Source: Scatosoma sp045644545 (GTDB lineage: Bacteria > Bacillota > Clostridia > Christensenellales > Borkfalkiaceae). From it: DNA of 64,000 nucleotides. The stretch covers positions 1 to 64,000 of the forward strand of contig JAZRHC010000010.1 in NCBI GenBank assembly GCA_045644545.1, written 5' to 3'. The notes below the pieces were generated by a model that was not told where the DNA came from, ran no database searches, and was given only the letters and a program-made list of their open reading frames with translations. Made by a program: the position numbers and the translations under genes. Position 1 is the first letter of the stretch. Every line of letters starts with the position of its first letter. Shown here piece by piece: positions 49,204 through 58,189 of the stretch.

Positions 49204-50252
49204 CATTTTGCACGAACGAGGTTTTGCTCGGGATAGTGCGTTTTGAAATACGTATCTCCGTTTAAATAATCGGTCAAAAAGCGCATACCGCATTCCACGG
49301 TCATCGCCACCGCGCCTAAGGCAAGCGTTTCCCGCTCTTTTTCCGTTAAAAGATCTTTGACCTCACCCACGAATCCGCGCGTGAACGCCTCGTATTTTTC
49401 CATATCGACCGCGACTTTCACAAGGTCCTTCTCGTCCTCTTCGCCCGTGGAAGCGGCAATCCGCACCGCGTCGCCGAAATCGAACGCGACGAGCCCCGGC
49501 ATAACCGTATCCAGATCGATCACGCACAAATAATCCTTGGTTTTTTCGTCGAACAAAACGTTGCTGCACTTGGTATCGTTATGCGTAACTCGCAACGGCA
49601 ATACGCCCTGCTTTTGCAGACGGTATAACCTCGTTGCGATCTCTTCGAGCGCCAAATACCCCTCGATCTCCGCTTCGGCCTCGCCTTTTCGACCCGCCAA
49701 ATCCTTTTCGATCGCTTCGCGGAATAAACGGTAACGATTCACGGTGTTGTGAAAATGCGGGATTACGATATGTAGCTTTTCGACGGGATAATCCTTTAAA
49801 TGCTGTTGAAATTCCCCGAACGCCCGACCGGAGGACTCTACCACCTTGCAACTATCGGGAGTTAAAAAGGAAATCGAACCGTCGATAAACCGACAACATC
49901 TCCAAAAATCGTTTTCCGAAAGATAGGCGTAGAACTTTCCGTCCGCGGTCTTTTGATAATGCAGAACGCTGCGTTTCGCGCTGACACCCGTAGATTTGAT
50001 CTTCGCGCGGATATATTCGGTAACCGACGAAATATTCTCCATCATTGCCACGGGATCGCGGAATACTTCCGTGTTTATCCGTTGCAAAATATAGTCTTTG
50101 AGTTCTCCGCCGCGAAAGAAATACACTTTATAAGTGGAATTGATATGTCCGCTATTGATTACTTCGTAAAAGCGGTACTCCCCTTCGATTTGAAAAAGAG
50201 CGCATATTTCCTTTATCTTTCCTTCAATCTTTTCGTTTTTTTCTTTTCCCAT
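49128..50252 (-). CDS. N-acetylhexosamine 1-kinase-like phosphotransferase
   Basis: A 374-residue APH/choline-kinase-fold enzyme. The Brenner motif is THNDTKCSN (223-231) and the metal site IDLDTVMPG (245-253) with DFGD (258-261). The N-terminal SGHINSTYKV and YILQRIN and the C-terminal ECGMRFLTDYLNGDTYF segments resemble bifidobacterial NahK, which phosphorylates GlcNAc and GalNAc at C1 in the lacto-N-biose/galacto-N-biose pathway. No lacto-N-biose phosphorylase or uridylyltransferase is nearby, so the assignment rests on sequence recall. Own promoter. Confidence 0.78.
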   Translation of the reverse strand: MGKEKNEKIEGKIKEICALFQIEGEYRFYEVINSGHINSTYKVYFFRGGELKDYILQRINTEVFRDPVAMMENISSVTEYIRAKIKSTGVSAKRSVLHYQKTADGKFYAYLSENDFWRCCRFIDGSISFLTPDSCKVVESSGRAFGEFQQHLKDYPVEKLHIVIPHFHNTVNRYRLFREAIEKDLAGRKGEAEAEIEGYLALEEIATRLYRLQKQGVLPLRVTHNDTKCSNVLFDEKTKDYLCVIDLDTVMPGLVAFDFGDAVRIAASTGEEDEKDLVKVAVDMEKYEAFTRGFVGEVKDLLTEKERETLALGAVAMTVECGMRFLTDYLNGDTYFKTHYPEQNLVRAKCHLVLAEDMIKRLDEMQSLVEKYAK

Positions 50253-50329
50253 CTTATTTCCTCTGATAATACTTCCATTCTATGCCGAGCGCGGAAAAAA
50301 AGCGCGATTTTTCTTTCGTTTATCAATTT

Positions 50330-50358
50330 ATTTTAACATATCAAAATCCTTTTGTCAA
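50330..50358 (-). promoter_or_regulatory. Promoter of the NahK-like gene
   Basis: On the minus strand, TTGACA (50353-50358), 17 bases, and TAAAAT (50330-50335). Confidence 0.85.
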
Positions 50359-50430
50359 GGGATTATCTTATTTTTGCTTCTTTTTTCCTTTTATCGCATA
50401 AAAACGGCTTAAAGCTCAGATACTGTAACT

Positions 50431-51285
50431 ATGCATTATCCCAAAAAAACAATTTTATCCGCCGTATGCGCGGCTTTTATTTTCTCCTTCCCTGCTTGCG
50501 CGAAAACGCCCCAAGCTCCTCCCGCCCAGCCGATACGAAAACAAATGTTTTTTTATGAAAACGAAAATCGGAAAGAGCCTGAAAGATCGGAATTTTGGGA
50601 CGTTTCCGAAGTGGATATCTCCAAGATCGATACGAGCCGAAAGCTGATATCGTTCACCTTCGACGACTCGCCTTCGGGGTATTTGGAAAATATCGCGGCG
50701 ATCTTTACGGGTTATAACGAAGAAAATCCCGACTGTCCCGCAAGCGCGACCGTATTTTTCAACGGCTATCGCCTACAAGAGTACTCGCCGACCTTGATCG
50801 ACCTCGCCGCGACGGCGGGCTTCGAGCTCGGCAACCACACGCACGGACACCTTAAACTCACGGCTTTATCGGAAACGGAGCTTGAAAAAGAGATCAACGA
50901 AGTCGATAAAGCTTTGCAAAAACACGACGGAAAGAAGCGGCATTTGCTCCGCGCGCCCTACGGCGAGATTAACGAAACGGTCAAAAAGATTTCGTATACC
51001 CCCATTATCGACTGGACGATCGACACGCTGGACTGGACGGGCGTTTCCGCCGACGAAATTTACGAAACGGTTTTTTCGAAAAAGTTTTCGGGAGCGATCG
51101 TGTTGATGCACGACGGACCGCAAAATACGTTAGAGGCTTTAAAACGGCTTTTGCCCGACTTAAAGGAAGCGGGATATCAGGTTGTTTCCGTATCAGAATT
51201 AGCTAAGGCGCACGACTGCCCTTTAAAGACGGGAAGCGTGTATATCCGCGCCCGCAAAAAGGCAGATCGGACGGAGCAGGGTTGA
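50431..51285 (+). CDS. Polysaccharide deacetylase (NodB/CE4 type), secreted
   Basis: A 284-residue protein with a hydrophobic leader and PAC at 21-23, which may be a degenerate lipobox. The NodB domain has TFDDSP (76-81, catalytic Asp and metal), NHTHGH (metal His136 and His140), RAPYGE, DTLDW and LMHDGP, so it is expected to be active. Likely substrates are peptidoglycan or other GlcNAc polymers outside the cell. No clear ribosome binding site precedes the ATG. Followed by a strong terminator. Confidence 0.88.
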   Translation: MHYPKKTILSAVCAAFIFSFPACAKTPQAPPAQPIRKQMFFYENENRKEPERSEFWDVSEVDISKIDTSRKLISFTFDDSPSGYLENIAAIFTGYNEENPDCPASATVFFNGYRLQEYSPTLIDLAATAGFELGNHTHGHLKLTALSETELEKEINEVDKALQKHDGKKRHLLRAPYGEINETVKKISYTPIIDWTIDTLDWTGVSADEIYETVFSKKFSGAIVLMHDGPQNTLEALKRLLPDLKEAGYQVVSVSELAKAHDCPLKTGSVYIRARKKADRTEQG

Positions 51286-51290
51286 GTTGA

Positions 51291-51328
51291 AACGAAAAAA
51301 GACGGATGTATCTCCGTCTTTTTTCGTT
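51291..51328. terminator. Bidirectional terminator
   Basis: AACGAAAAAAGACGGA (51291-51306) pairs with TCCGTCTTTTTTCGTT (51313-51328). A and T runs on both arms let it work for the converging deacetylase and esterase genes. Confidence 0.9.
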
Positions 51329-51337
51329 CGTTTACGA

Positions 51338-52177
51338 TTAAAATTTTTCTTCGGTAAAACGGTGGAAAAAGTCCGCGCAATCGTCTATCCATCTGCGGAT
51401 CTTTTTGAGTTCTTCGGGAATCTGATAGCCGTTCACCTCGTAATCCCCCGTACTCGTTCCGTGATGTCCTTCGGGGAATACGTGGAGCTCGTAAGGAATT
51501 TTATGTACCGCAAGCGCGGTAGCGAATTTCAAAGAATCGGTCGCTTTTACCGCCCCGTCCGTCGCCGTCGTCCACACAAACGCGGGGACGGTGGATTCGC
51601 TCACCGCTTCGTTTAAGGTAAGCTTCTTTTCGAGCGCGGTTTTTTCCTCGTCGCTGTACCCGTTTAAAAGATTGATAAACGAGCCTTCGTGACCTTCCTT
51701 GGAAATGACGGGATAGCAAAGCCCCACCGCCGTCGGCTTATTGTCGAGCTCTACGCCCGCAAACGAGGACGCTTCCGCATAGAGCGTGGCGAGGTTTGCC
51801 GTGAGATGCCCGCCCGCGGAGAAGCCGACCACGAAAATTTCGTTTGCGTTTACGCACATTTCCTCTGCGTTTTTCTTCACGAAATCCACCGCGCAGGAGA
51901 GCTCCAAAAATTGCTCGGGATAGCGCACGCCCTGCGGCTGGTTCAAGTAATCGAGAATAAAGCATTGAAATCCTTTCCCCAAAAACGCGTTGGAAATAGG
52001 TTGCGCTTCGCGCTTGCTTGCATACGCATACCCGCCGCCGGGCACGACGATCAACGCGGGGCGCTTCCATTCGGGGTGTTGCGAAGCGTCGAAAGGATTT
52101 TCCATTAAAATACATTCGAGCGTGCCGCCTTGCAAAAAGGAATACTGTTCTTTTAATTGCACCTTATAAGCTTTCAT
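51338..52177 (-). CDS. Alpha/beta hydrolase, esterase-like
   Basis: A 279-residue esterase/lipase-fold enzyme. The oxyanion segment is VVPGGGYAYAS (45-55), the nucleophile elbow GFSAGGH (Ser120), with an acid near TATDGAV and His in PEGHHG. The pattern fits acetyl-esterase families active on sugars (BD-FAE/AXE-like). No signal peptide. It starts 18 bases after the LtaS-like gene with GGAG upstream, so both are likely co-transcribed. Substrate unknown. Confidence 0.85.
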   Translation of the reverse strand: MKAYKVQLKEQYSFLQGGTLECILMENPFDASQHPEWKRPALIVVPGGGYAYASKREAQPISNAFLGKGFQCFILDYLNQPQGVRYPEQFLELSCAVDFVKKNAEEMCVNANEIFVVGFSAGGHLTANLATLYAEASSFAGVELDNKPTAVGLCYPVISKEGHEGSFINLLNGYSDEEKTALEKKLTLNEAVSESTVPAFVWTTATDGAVKATDSLKFATALAVHKIPYELHVFPEGHHGTSTGDYEVNGYQIPEELKKIRRWIDDCADFFHRFTEEKF

Positions 52178-52195
52178 TGTTCTTCTCCAAAAGAT

Positions 52196-54532
52196 TTATT
52201 TTACAAAAAACGAAACTTTTTCGCCGTTATAGTCAAACGATTCCAGCGCGTTGCGATAACGGAAGTAATCGTATTTATAAACCTGATTGATGGATTCGCG
52301 CTTGATATAATATTCCAAGCTGTCCGTAAGGAAGTTCACGACGTCCTCGGGCAAACCCTCTTCCGATTCAAGCCGTTCTTCGTAGTCGAGATGAATCCAA
52401 GTTCCGTCCTCCTGCTTGCAGGAAACGGTCGTGCCGTCGTAGAAATATTTATCGGTGAAAATGCCCGATTCGAGGCTCACGAACACCGACGACGGCGCGG
52501 ACGAAAGCATACTTACGCCCTGATACAGATTCAAGTTATAGTTATATCCCATCAAATGCAGAATGGTCGGGATCAAATCGAAGGAATTGGTAAATTTCGA
52601 AACGGTCGCACCGCCTTTTAACGGAGAGTCCAAATCCTTGGAAGCCGTGAAAGCCAAATCGTGATACCCTTCGTAGAAGCCTTGCGCCGCTACGTTGCAA
52701 TCCATACTGCCGCCGTACCACGTGAAGCAAGGAATATTATAAATTTTCGAATTCCAAGACTGCCCTTCCTCGATTCCTTTCAGCTTATAATTCAGCGTGT
52801 CGTAATACGCGCTGTGATCGGCGTAGAAGAAGAACACCGTATCGTCGAGCTCGTTCGTCGCTTGCAGATCGTGGATAAGAGAATTCACGCCCTCGTCCAG
52901 ATCCATCATTCCCGCTTGATAGCGTTTATATTTGAGATAAACTTCTTTTTGCTCCTCTTTATCCAGCTTGTTAATCTGCGTGAAATCCATCGCCTTATCG
53001 TAGACGAAGGTGGAAGGATAGCCTTGAATGATCTCGTAGTATTTCTCAAACCCTTTCACGACCACGTTTTGCGAAAAATACGCTTTCTTTTGCGCTTCCG
53101 TCATTCCCTCGTACGTGTCGCCCGTCAAATTGGGATAGTCGCCGTATTCCACCAAATCTTCGTAGTGCCCGTGCGAGCTAAGGGTCATATGCAAGGTATA
53201 AAACGCGTCCGAGCCTTCCTTTTTATAAGTGTATTCGTCGAAATATTCCCGCATCACGAGGTGGTCTTTATCGAATGCGTAGAAGGATTCTTTAATACTT
53301 TCGCCTTTATCGTTACAGCCTTCGAGCTTGGGCATATCTTCGAGGAAATGCGCCGTATCGAAGCCGTAGACCCCGTTCGCGCCGTGCGTGTCGTCGCGAT
53401 CGTAAGGATCTTCCTCCGCAGAACCGTGCGTTACGTCGCGGTCGTAGAAATCCTTTTCGTGGGCGTGGAAATAATTCGCCGTGTAGCCGAGATTTTTAAG
53501 CGCGTTCGGCAAAGTGAACGGCAAGCTATGCCCGCTTAAATAATCGGAAATATCCGTAAAGAGCGGCAAATTGCTGGGATAGCTGCCGAGAATAGACATC
53601 GCCTCGGAATGGTTCGTCTTATCGCGCGCGTAGTATTCGGTGAACGCCGTACCCTGCGTAGCGAGCGAATATAAGGTGGGCGTATACTCTTTGTTAATCG
53701 CAAACCATTCGCCCGATTCGATGACGATCAGCACGAGGTTTTTCCCGCGAATAGAACCCGTATAGATATTTTCGCCGTAAGCGTCGTTGCTCATTTCGCC
53801 GTCGGCAAAATAGGAATCGATATCCGCCAGCAACAGCTCGTCCATTTTGCGCTCGTCGTCTTCGAAGAGCGCGGAGAAGGAATTGGAAACCTGTACGGAA
53901 TAGAATCCGAAAAAGCCGAATTTCCGAAGCGCTTTCGCGGAGATAAATTGCGTTTCGTATAAATAATAATCGTCGTTATAATCGATCGTATTTTCCTCGG
54001 CGCTCACTTCGTTAAAGCACGCCACCGCGCCCTGATAAAACGCCACGGAAAGCCCGCCCGAAAGAAGGACTGCCGCGAGCATTACCGCCGCGGTTTTAAA
54101 AGCTTGTCCTTTGGGAACTTTGATTTTCTTATTGATAAAAATGGACGCCCCGATGGTCGCAAACAACATCGCGAGCATACCCGCAAGAAAAAACCAATTG
54201 ACGAAGTTGGAATTGAATACCCCGCCTACCTCTTTCGTTAAGTTCAGCATTGAAAAGCCGAATACGATCCCGCTCATCGTGCAAAGAGCCTCGTTAATAA
54301 AGGAAATAATCACTTGCAGTAACAAGAGAATGGAGCTCACCACGATCGACGGAACGCAACAGGGAAGCAGGAATAAAATAAGCCCCATTACGAGCATATA
54401 GGCGATATCAATCCCCCAATACACGGGAAACAAGCCCATACCCATCACTAAAAAGGAGAGCATTTCTATCGCCGCCGAACAGACGACGTATAAAAGAGCA
54501 ATCCAAAGTTTTTTCTTTAATAATCCTTCCAT
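52196..54532 (-). CDS. LtaS-type phosphoglycerol transferase/sulfatase-fold enzyme
   Basis: A 778-residue membrane protein with about five N-terminal transmembrane helices (to residue 170) and a large extracellular catalytic domain. It has KNLVLIVIESGEW (E272, metal), the nucleophile threonine in DKTNHSEAM (T306), and YADHSAYY (metal). The architecture is that of lipoteichoic acid synthases and related phosphoglycerol transferases. Shorter LtaS are about 650 residues; an inserted stretch of charged ectodomain accounts for the excess. Polymer product unproven. Confidence 0.85.
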   Translation of the reverse strand: MEGLLKKKLWIALLYVVCSAAIEMLSFLVMGMGLFPVYWGIDIAYMLVMGLILFLLPCCVPSIVVSSILLLLQVIISFINEALCTMSGIVFGFSMLNLTKEVGGVFNSNFVNWFFLAGMLAMLFATIGASIFINKKIKVPKGQAFKTAAVMLAAVLLSGGLSVAFYQGAVACFNEVSAEENTIDYNDDYYLYETQFISAKALRKFGFFGFYSVQVSNSFSALFEDDERKMDELLLADIDSYFADGEMSNDAYGENIYTGSIRGKNLVLIVIESGEWFAINKEYTPTLYSLATQGTAFTEYYARDKTNHSEAMSILGSYPSNLPLFTDISDYLSGHSLPFTLPNALKNLGYTANYFHAHEKDFYDRDVTHGSAEEDPYDRDDTHGANGVYGFDTAHFLEDMPKLEGCNDKGESIKESFYAFDKDHLVMREYFDEYTYKKEGSDAFYTLHMTLSSHGHYEDLVEYGDYPNLTGDTYEGMTEAQKKAYFSQNVVVKGFEKYYEIIQGYPSTFVYDKAMDFTQINKLDKEEQKEVYLKYKRYQAGMMDLDEGVNSLIHDLQATNELDDTVFFFYADHSAYYDTLNYKLKGIEEGQSWNSKIYNIPCFTWYGGSMDCNVAAQGFYEGYHDLAFTASKDLDSPLKGGATVSKFTNSFDLIPTILHLMGYNYNLNLYQGVSMLSSAPSSVFVSLESGIFTDKYFYDGTTVSCKQEDGTWIHLDYEERLESEEGLPEDVVNFLTDSLEYYIKRESINQVYKYDYFRYRNALESFDYNGEKVSFFVK

Positions 54533-54554
54533 ATCCCTTTCCCTAAATCAATTT

Positions 54555-55877
54555 TCACGAGAAGAACTCGCCGTAGATCGCGCGGATACAATCGTTACAT
54601 CTGTCGTTATCCACGCCGACGATAATATTCAATTCGCTCGAACCCTGATCGATCATAATTACGTTGATATTCGCTTCGGCAAGCGCACGGAACAGGCGAG
54701 CCGAAGTACCGATATTTTTTGCCATACCGTGCCCTACCGTCGCGACGAGCGCGATATTTTCGTGCGTATAAATACGGTCGGGACGCGCGATCTCTCGCAT
54801 TTCCTCCACGATCGTTTCGAGAACGCCGTTCTTTAAATACGCGTTGTCGATAACGAGCGACATCGTATCGATTCCCGAAGGAAGGTGTTCAAACGAGATG
54901 CCGTGCTTGCCGATCACCGACAAAACCTTCCCGACGAAACCGATTTCCGAGTTCATCATAGACTTTTCAAGGGAAATAACCGTAAAGTCCTTCTTGCCCG
55001 CAACGCCCGTTACGACGTTGTCGCCCACCATTCTTTTCGAAGTCGATACTATGTAAGTACCCTTATCCTCGGGACGGAAGGTGTTGCAAATACGAATGGG
55101 AATCCCCGCGCTTTTCACAGGAAAAATCGAATCGCTGTGCAATACGTTCGCGCCCATATACGAAAGCTCGCGAAGCTCTTGATAGGAAAGCTCGGGAATA
55201 CATTTCGGCGCGTCGATAATGCGGGGGTCGCAAGCGTAGAAGCCGCTGACGTCCGTCCAATTTTCATAAAGCTCCGCTTGAACGGCGCGCGCCACGATCG
55301 AGCCGGAAATATCCCCGCCGCCACGGGAAAAGGTCTTTACCTTCCCGTCTGCGCCGAGCCCGTAAAAACCGGGAACGACGGCACGGGGAGCCTTTTTGAA
55401 AATTTCTTTGGCAAGGACGTAGGTTTCGTCGCTGAGAACGCCGTTTTCATCGAAACGGACGAATTCGGTCGCGTCGATAAAGGGTACGCCGAGCACCGCC
55501 GCCATAATTTTCCCCGCGATAAATTCACCGCGCGAAGCGCAATAATCGCGACCCGCTCCCGCGCGAATTTCTTTTTCCGCTTCGTCGAGCGCGGCGTTCA
55601 CGCCGAGCTCTTTGCCGATCTCCCGTTCGATATTCGTAAAACGAACGCGGATTTTTGCAAACGTTTCTTCAAACGCCGCCGTATCGCCCTGTTCCATCGC
55701 GTCCGAGCACGCGTATAATAAGTCGGTGACTTTGATATCCCCGCCGAAGCGTTTACCGGGCGCGGATACGACCACGTAGCGCCGTTCCTCTTCCGCTTTC
55801 ACAATTTTGGAAGCGGCAAGGATCACGTTCCCGTCCGCCATAGAAGTTCCACCGAATTTACAAACCTTGATTTTCAT
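54555..55877 (-). CDS. lysC: Aspartate kinase with ACT domains
   Basis: A 440-residue enzyme making aspartyl phosphate, the entry to lysine, threonine and methionine synthesis. It starts MKIKVCKFGGTS at 55877 (AGAGG upstream), has FSRGGGDISGS and TDVSGFYACDPR in the kinase domain, and two C-terminal ACT regions (FTVISLEKSMMNSEIGFVGK and the INVIMIDQGSSELNI segment) expected to bind feedback inhibitors. Monocistronic; no lysine riboswitch was seen upstream. Confidence 0.95.
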   Translation of the reverse strand: MKIKVCKFGGTSMADGNVILAASKIVKAEEERRYVVVSAPGKRFGGDIKVTDLLYACSDAMEQGDTAAFEETFAKIRVRFTNIEREIGKELGVNAALDEAEKEIRAGAGRDYCASRGEFIAGKIMAAVLGVPFIDATEFVRFDENGVLSDETYVLAKEIFKKAPRAVVPGFYGLGADGKVKTFSRGGGDISGSIVARAVQAELYENWTDVSGFYACDPRIIDAPKCIPELSYQELRELSYMGANVLHSDSIFPVKSAGIPIRICNTFRPEDKGTYIVSTSKRMVGDNVVTGVAGKKDFTVISLEKSMMNSEIGFVGKVLSVIGKHGISFEHLPSGIDTMSLVIDNAYLKNGVLETIVEEMREIARPDRIYTHENIALVATVGHGMAKNIGTSARLFRALAEANINVIMIDQGSSELNIIVGVDNDRCNDCIRAIYGEFFS

Positions 55878-55985
55878 ACTACCTCTCTTCACAAGCAAGG
55901 CAATTTCGCCCCGCCGCGTAAAACAAATCTATCAAATCCCCCATTACAGTTTATGAACAAAACCGTTCGCCGCGTTTGCGTTCTT

Positions 55986-56093
55986 TTAGAAATTCAGCAA
56001 AATCACGACGAAAAAGGCAAGCAGCAAGGAAATCGCTTTGATCCAGAATTTGGAAATGAACACGTTCTTTAAAAATTTACCGAATTTATTCAT
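55986..56093 (-). CDS. 35-residue CdaR-like transmembrane peptide
   Basis: The frame MNKFGKFLKNVFISKFWIKA then ISLLLAFFVVILLNF matches the conserved N-terminus of YbbR/CdaR proteins, basic followed by one transmembrane helix, and then stops. AAGGAG lies eight bases upstream. It sits 11 bases after cdaA, exactly where cdaR usually lies. The extracellular YbbR repeats are absent. Whether it is a functional mini-CdaR or a truncated remnant is unknown. Confidence 0.65.
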   Translation of the reverse strand: MNKFGKFLKNVFISKFWIKAISLLLAFFVVILLNF

Positions 56094-56104
56094 AACTTTT
56101 CTCC

Positions 56105-56974
56105 TTATTTGCGTTTTTTATCGGCAAGCAACATTTCCTGCCAGTAGTAATCGTGCAACGCGTCCGAAAGCATATCGTAGTCGGCGTAGCGAATCACGTT
56201 GCCTTGCTTGACGATGGAAATGATACCCGTTTCTTCGGACACGACGAGGGAAATGACGTTTGCCACCTCGGTGATCCCGATTGCCGCGCGGTGGCGCGTG
56301 CCGTATTCCTTAGGATAGCTCGTTTTTTGCGTGAGGGGCAGAAAGCAACCCGCCGCCTGAATTTTATGTCCGTGAATGACGAGCGCGCCGTCGTGCAAGG
56401 GCGCTTTCGGGAAGAAGATCCCTTCGATTAATTGCGTGGAAATTTCCGCTTCGATCGTCACGCCGCTTTGGAGCACCTGCTTGGGCAAGCTCCCACGCGA
56501 AAGGACGACTAACGCCCCTACGTTATTTTTAGACATATTTTGCAAAGCCTTGATGACGTTCGTGATGCATCTTTCCACCTCTTGCTGAGAGGAAACCTCC
56601 GAACCGCCGCCAAAAATAGACTTTTCCGCGCCCTCGTTTTTCGAGGTGTGCACGTCCCAAAGGCTCTTTTTCACTTCCACGCTGAACAGAATCAGCATAA
56701 ACGCGGAAATGAGCACGGTATAGAACAGATAGAACTGTTCGTCAATGAGCTCGTCGGTGAAATACAGCATCAACCCGCCGACGACGAGCAAGAACCAATA
56801 CAAGATCATAAGCTTGGTCGCGTCGTTATCGCGCAAGGTTTTGGATACGAAATAAAATAAAAGGAAAAAGAGCAGGATCTCTACCGCAAACAAAACGGAA
56901 AAATCGGCAAAAAACGCCGTAATCCTCGCCTGAAAAGCTTCAAAGCCCGTTGCAAAGCTCAATAAATTCTGCAC
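56105..56974 (-). CDS. cdaA: Diadenylate cyclase CdaA
   Basis: A 289-residue membrane enzyme producing c-di-AMP. Three transmembrane helices (about 25-45, 55-72 and 80-100) precede the DAC domain with LVVLSRG, the DGA motif (195-197) and RHR (227-229). The RHR and DGA residues needed for ATP binding are intact. The start codon is GTG, five bases after AAGGAGG. It is the upstream partner of the 35-residue peptide. Confidence 0.96.
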   Translation of the reverse strand: MQNLLSFATGFEAFQARITAFFADFSVLFAVEILLFFLLFYFVSKTLRDNDATKLMILYWFLLVVGGLMLYFTDELIDEQFYLFYTVLISAFMLILFSVEVKKSLWDVHTSKNEGAEKSIFGGGSEVSSQQEVERCITNVIKALQNMSKNNVGALVVLSRGSLPKQVLQSGVTIEAEISTQLIEGIFFPKAPLHDGALVIHGHKIQAAGCFLPLTQKTSYPKEYGTRHRAAIGITEVANVISLVVSEETGIISIVKQGNVIRYADYDMLSDALHDYYWQEMLLADKKRK

Positions 56975-57079
56975 TTGTGCCTCCTTCGCCGCGCGAAAAC
57001 CGCGCGTTTGGTTTATTATATATTATATAATAAAATCGTAAAAAAATAAAGCGTTTATTTTAAAAAATTCGACTATTTT

Positions 57080-58078
57080 TTAATTGTTTTGAAAAAATAC
57101 GCTCACAATCACCTTTTTTAGCGCCGAATCAGGGGTGATTTCGCCGCTTTTGATTCCCGAAACCGCCTGATATACGTTTTGATACACCGCAAAAAGCGAC
57201 TCTTTTTTGAATCTTGCAGCCTGTTCGCGGTTTTTCTTTACGGCGTATTCCTTAACGCCGAGCGCCGCCGCAATTTCACGATCGCTTCCGCGTGCCAAAG
57301 ATACCTCGTAGATTCCTTTAAAATAATTCGCGAGCGCGCTTAATAAAGCGATCTCGTCGAAGCCCTTGGCTTTCAGCTCGTCGGCGATACGGATAAACTC
57401 CCCGTAGTTTCGCCTTGAAAGGGCGTTCGCAAGCTCGTAAATTTTATATTCGGAATCGGGATAGATCATCTCGTCCACGAGCTCGTCCGTGAGCGTATCC
57501 TGCCCCGTCGCGGCGCAACAGGTGAGGAGTTTTTCCGTTTCTTTTGCGATCCTCGCCATATCGCAAACGCAATACGCGGCGATCTTACCGCAAACGATCC
57601 CGTCCGCGTACACGCCCGCGCGCTTGCAGGTGATATAGATCCATTTCTTTATGGTTTCCTCGTCGCTCCTGCCGCAATCAACGAACGTCACGTTCGGCTT
57701 TTTGGGAAGCGCCGCCGCGCCCGTTTTGCCCTTCGCCGCGTTGACGATCAAAAGCATTCCGCTTTGCGGGGGATTTTCAAAGATCGTTTTTAAATAGCTT
57801 TCGTAGTCCTTTTCCGACGGATAAAACTCGCTCACCCGCACCACGCGTTTTTGGCTAGCAAACGGAAAGCAGTTCCAAGCGTCGGCAAGCGTTTTGATCT
57901 TATCGCCTTTTAGCTCCGCGCCGTCGAAGGAAATATAGTCCAAAGTAGGTTGTTCCAAAAAGCGGGATTTTAAAAGTTCTTCGCCTTTTTCGCGGAAATA
58001 CGCCTCTTCGCCTTCGAACAAATAGATGGGAAGCGCGCCGTTTTCGTCGGTAAATTTTTTGAAATCGATATATTTCAT
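57080..58078 (-). CDS. holA: DNA polymerase III delta subunit
   Basis: A 332-residue clamp-loader subunit. It begins MKYIDFKKFTDENGALPIYL and has the family LFEGEEAYFREKGEELLK helix, LIVNAAKGKTG, and the collar domain to the end. Length fits (about 340). An alternative GTG four codons earlier (58090) is less likely because the GGAG would be only three bases away. It lies downstream of comEC, as in many Firmicutes, with its own promoter. Confidence 0.92.
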   Translation of the reverse strand: MKYIDFKKFTDENGALPIYLFEGEEAYFREKGEELLKSRFLEQPTLDYISFDGAELKGDKIKTLADAWNCFPFASQKRVVRVSEFYPSEKDYESYLKTIFENPPQSGMLLIVNAAKGKTGAAALPKKPNVTFVDCGRSDEETIKKWIYITCKRAGVYADGIVCGKIAAYCVCDMARIAKETEKLLTCCAATGQDTLTDELVDEMIYPDSEYKIYELANALSRRNYGEFIRIADELKAKGFDEIALLSALANYFKGIYEVSLARGSDREIAAALGVKEYAVKKNREQAARFKKESLFAVYQNVYQAVSGIKSGEITPDSALKKVIVSVFFQNN

Positions 58079-58119
58079 AATTCTTTTCACACACTCCCTC
58101 TATTTTACTTTATACTGTT

Positions 58120-58148
58120 ATTATAGCATAAGCGACGGCAAAAGGCAA
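58120..58148 (-). promoter_or_regulatory. Promoter of holA
   Basis: On the minus strand, TTGCCT (58143-58148), 17 bases, and an extended -10 TGCTATAAT (TATAAT at 58120-58125). Confidence 0.72.
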
Positions 58149-58189
58149 GAATTTGAAAGGGCGTTTTTTCTCCAAATATTTTCCTTTCC

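Noticed and set aside
55878..55985. Continuation of cdaR after its TAA (stop read-through or frameshift)
   Set aside because: The 108 bases up to lysC do not encode YbbR-like repeats in any frame.
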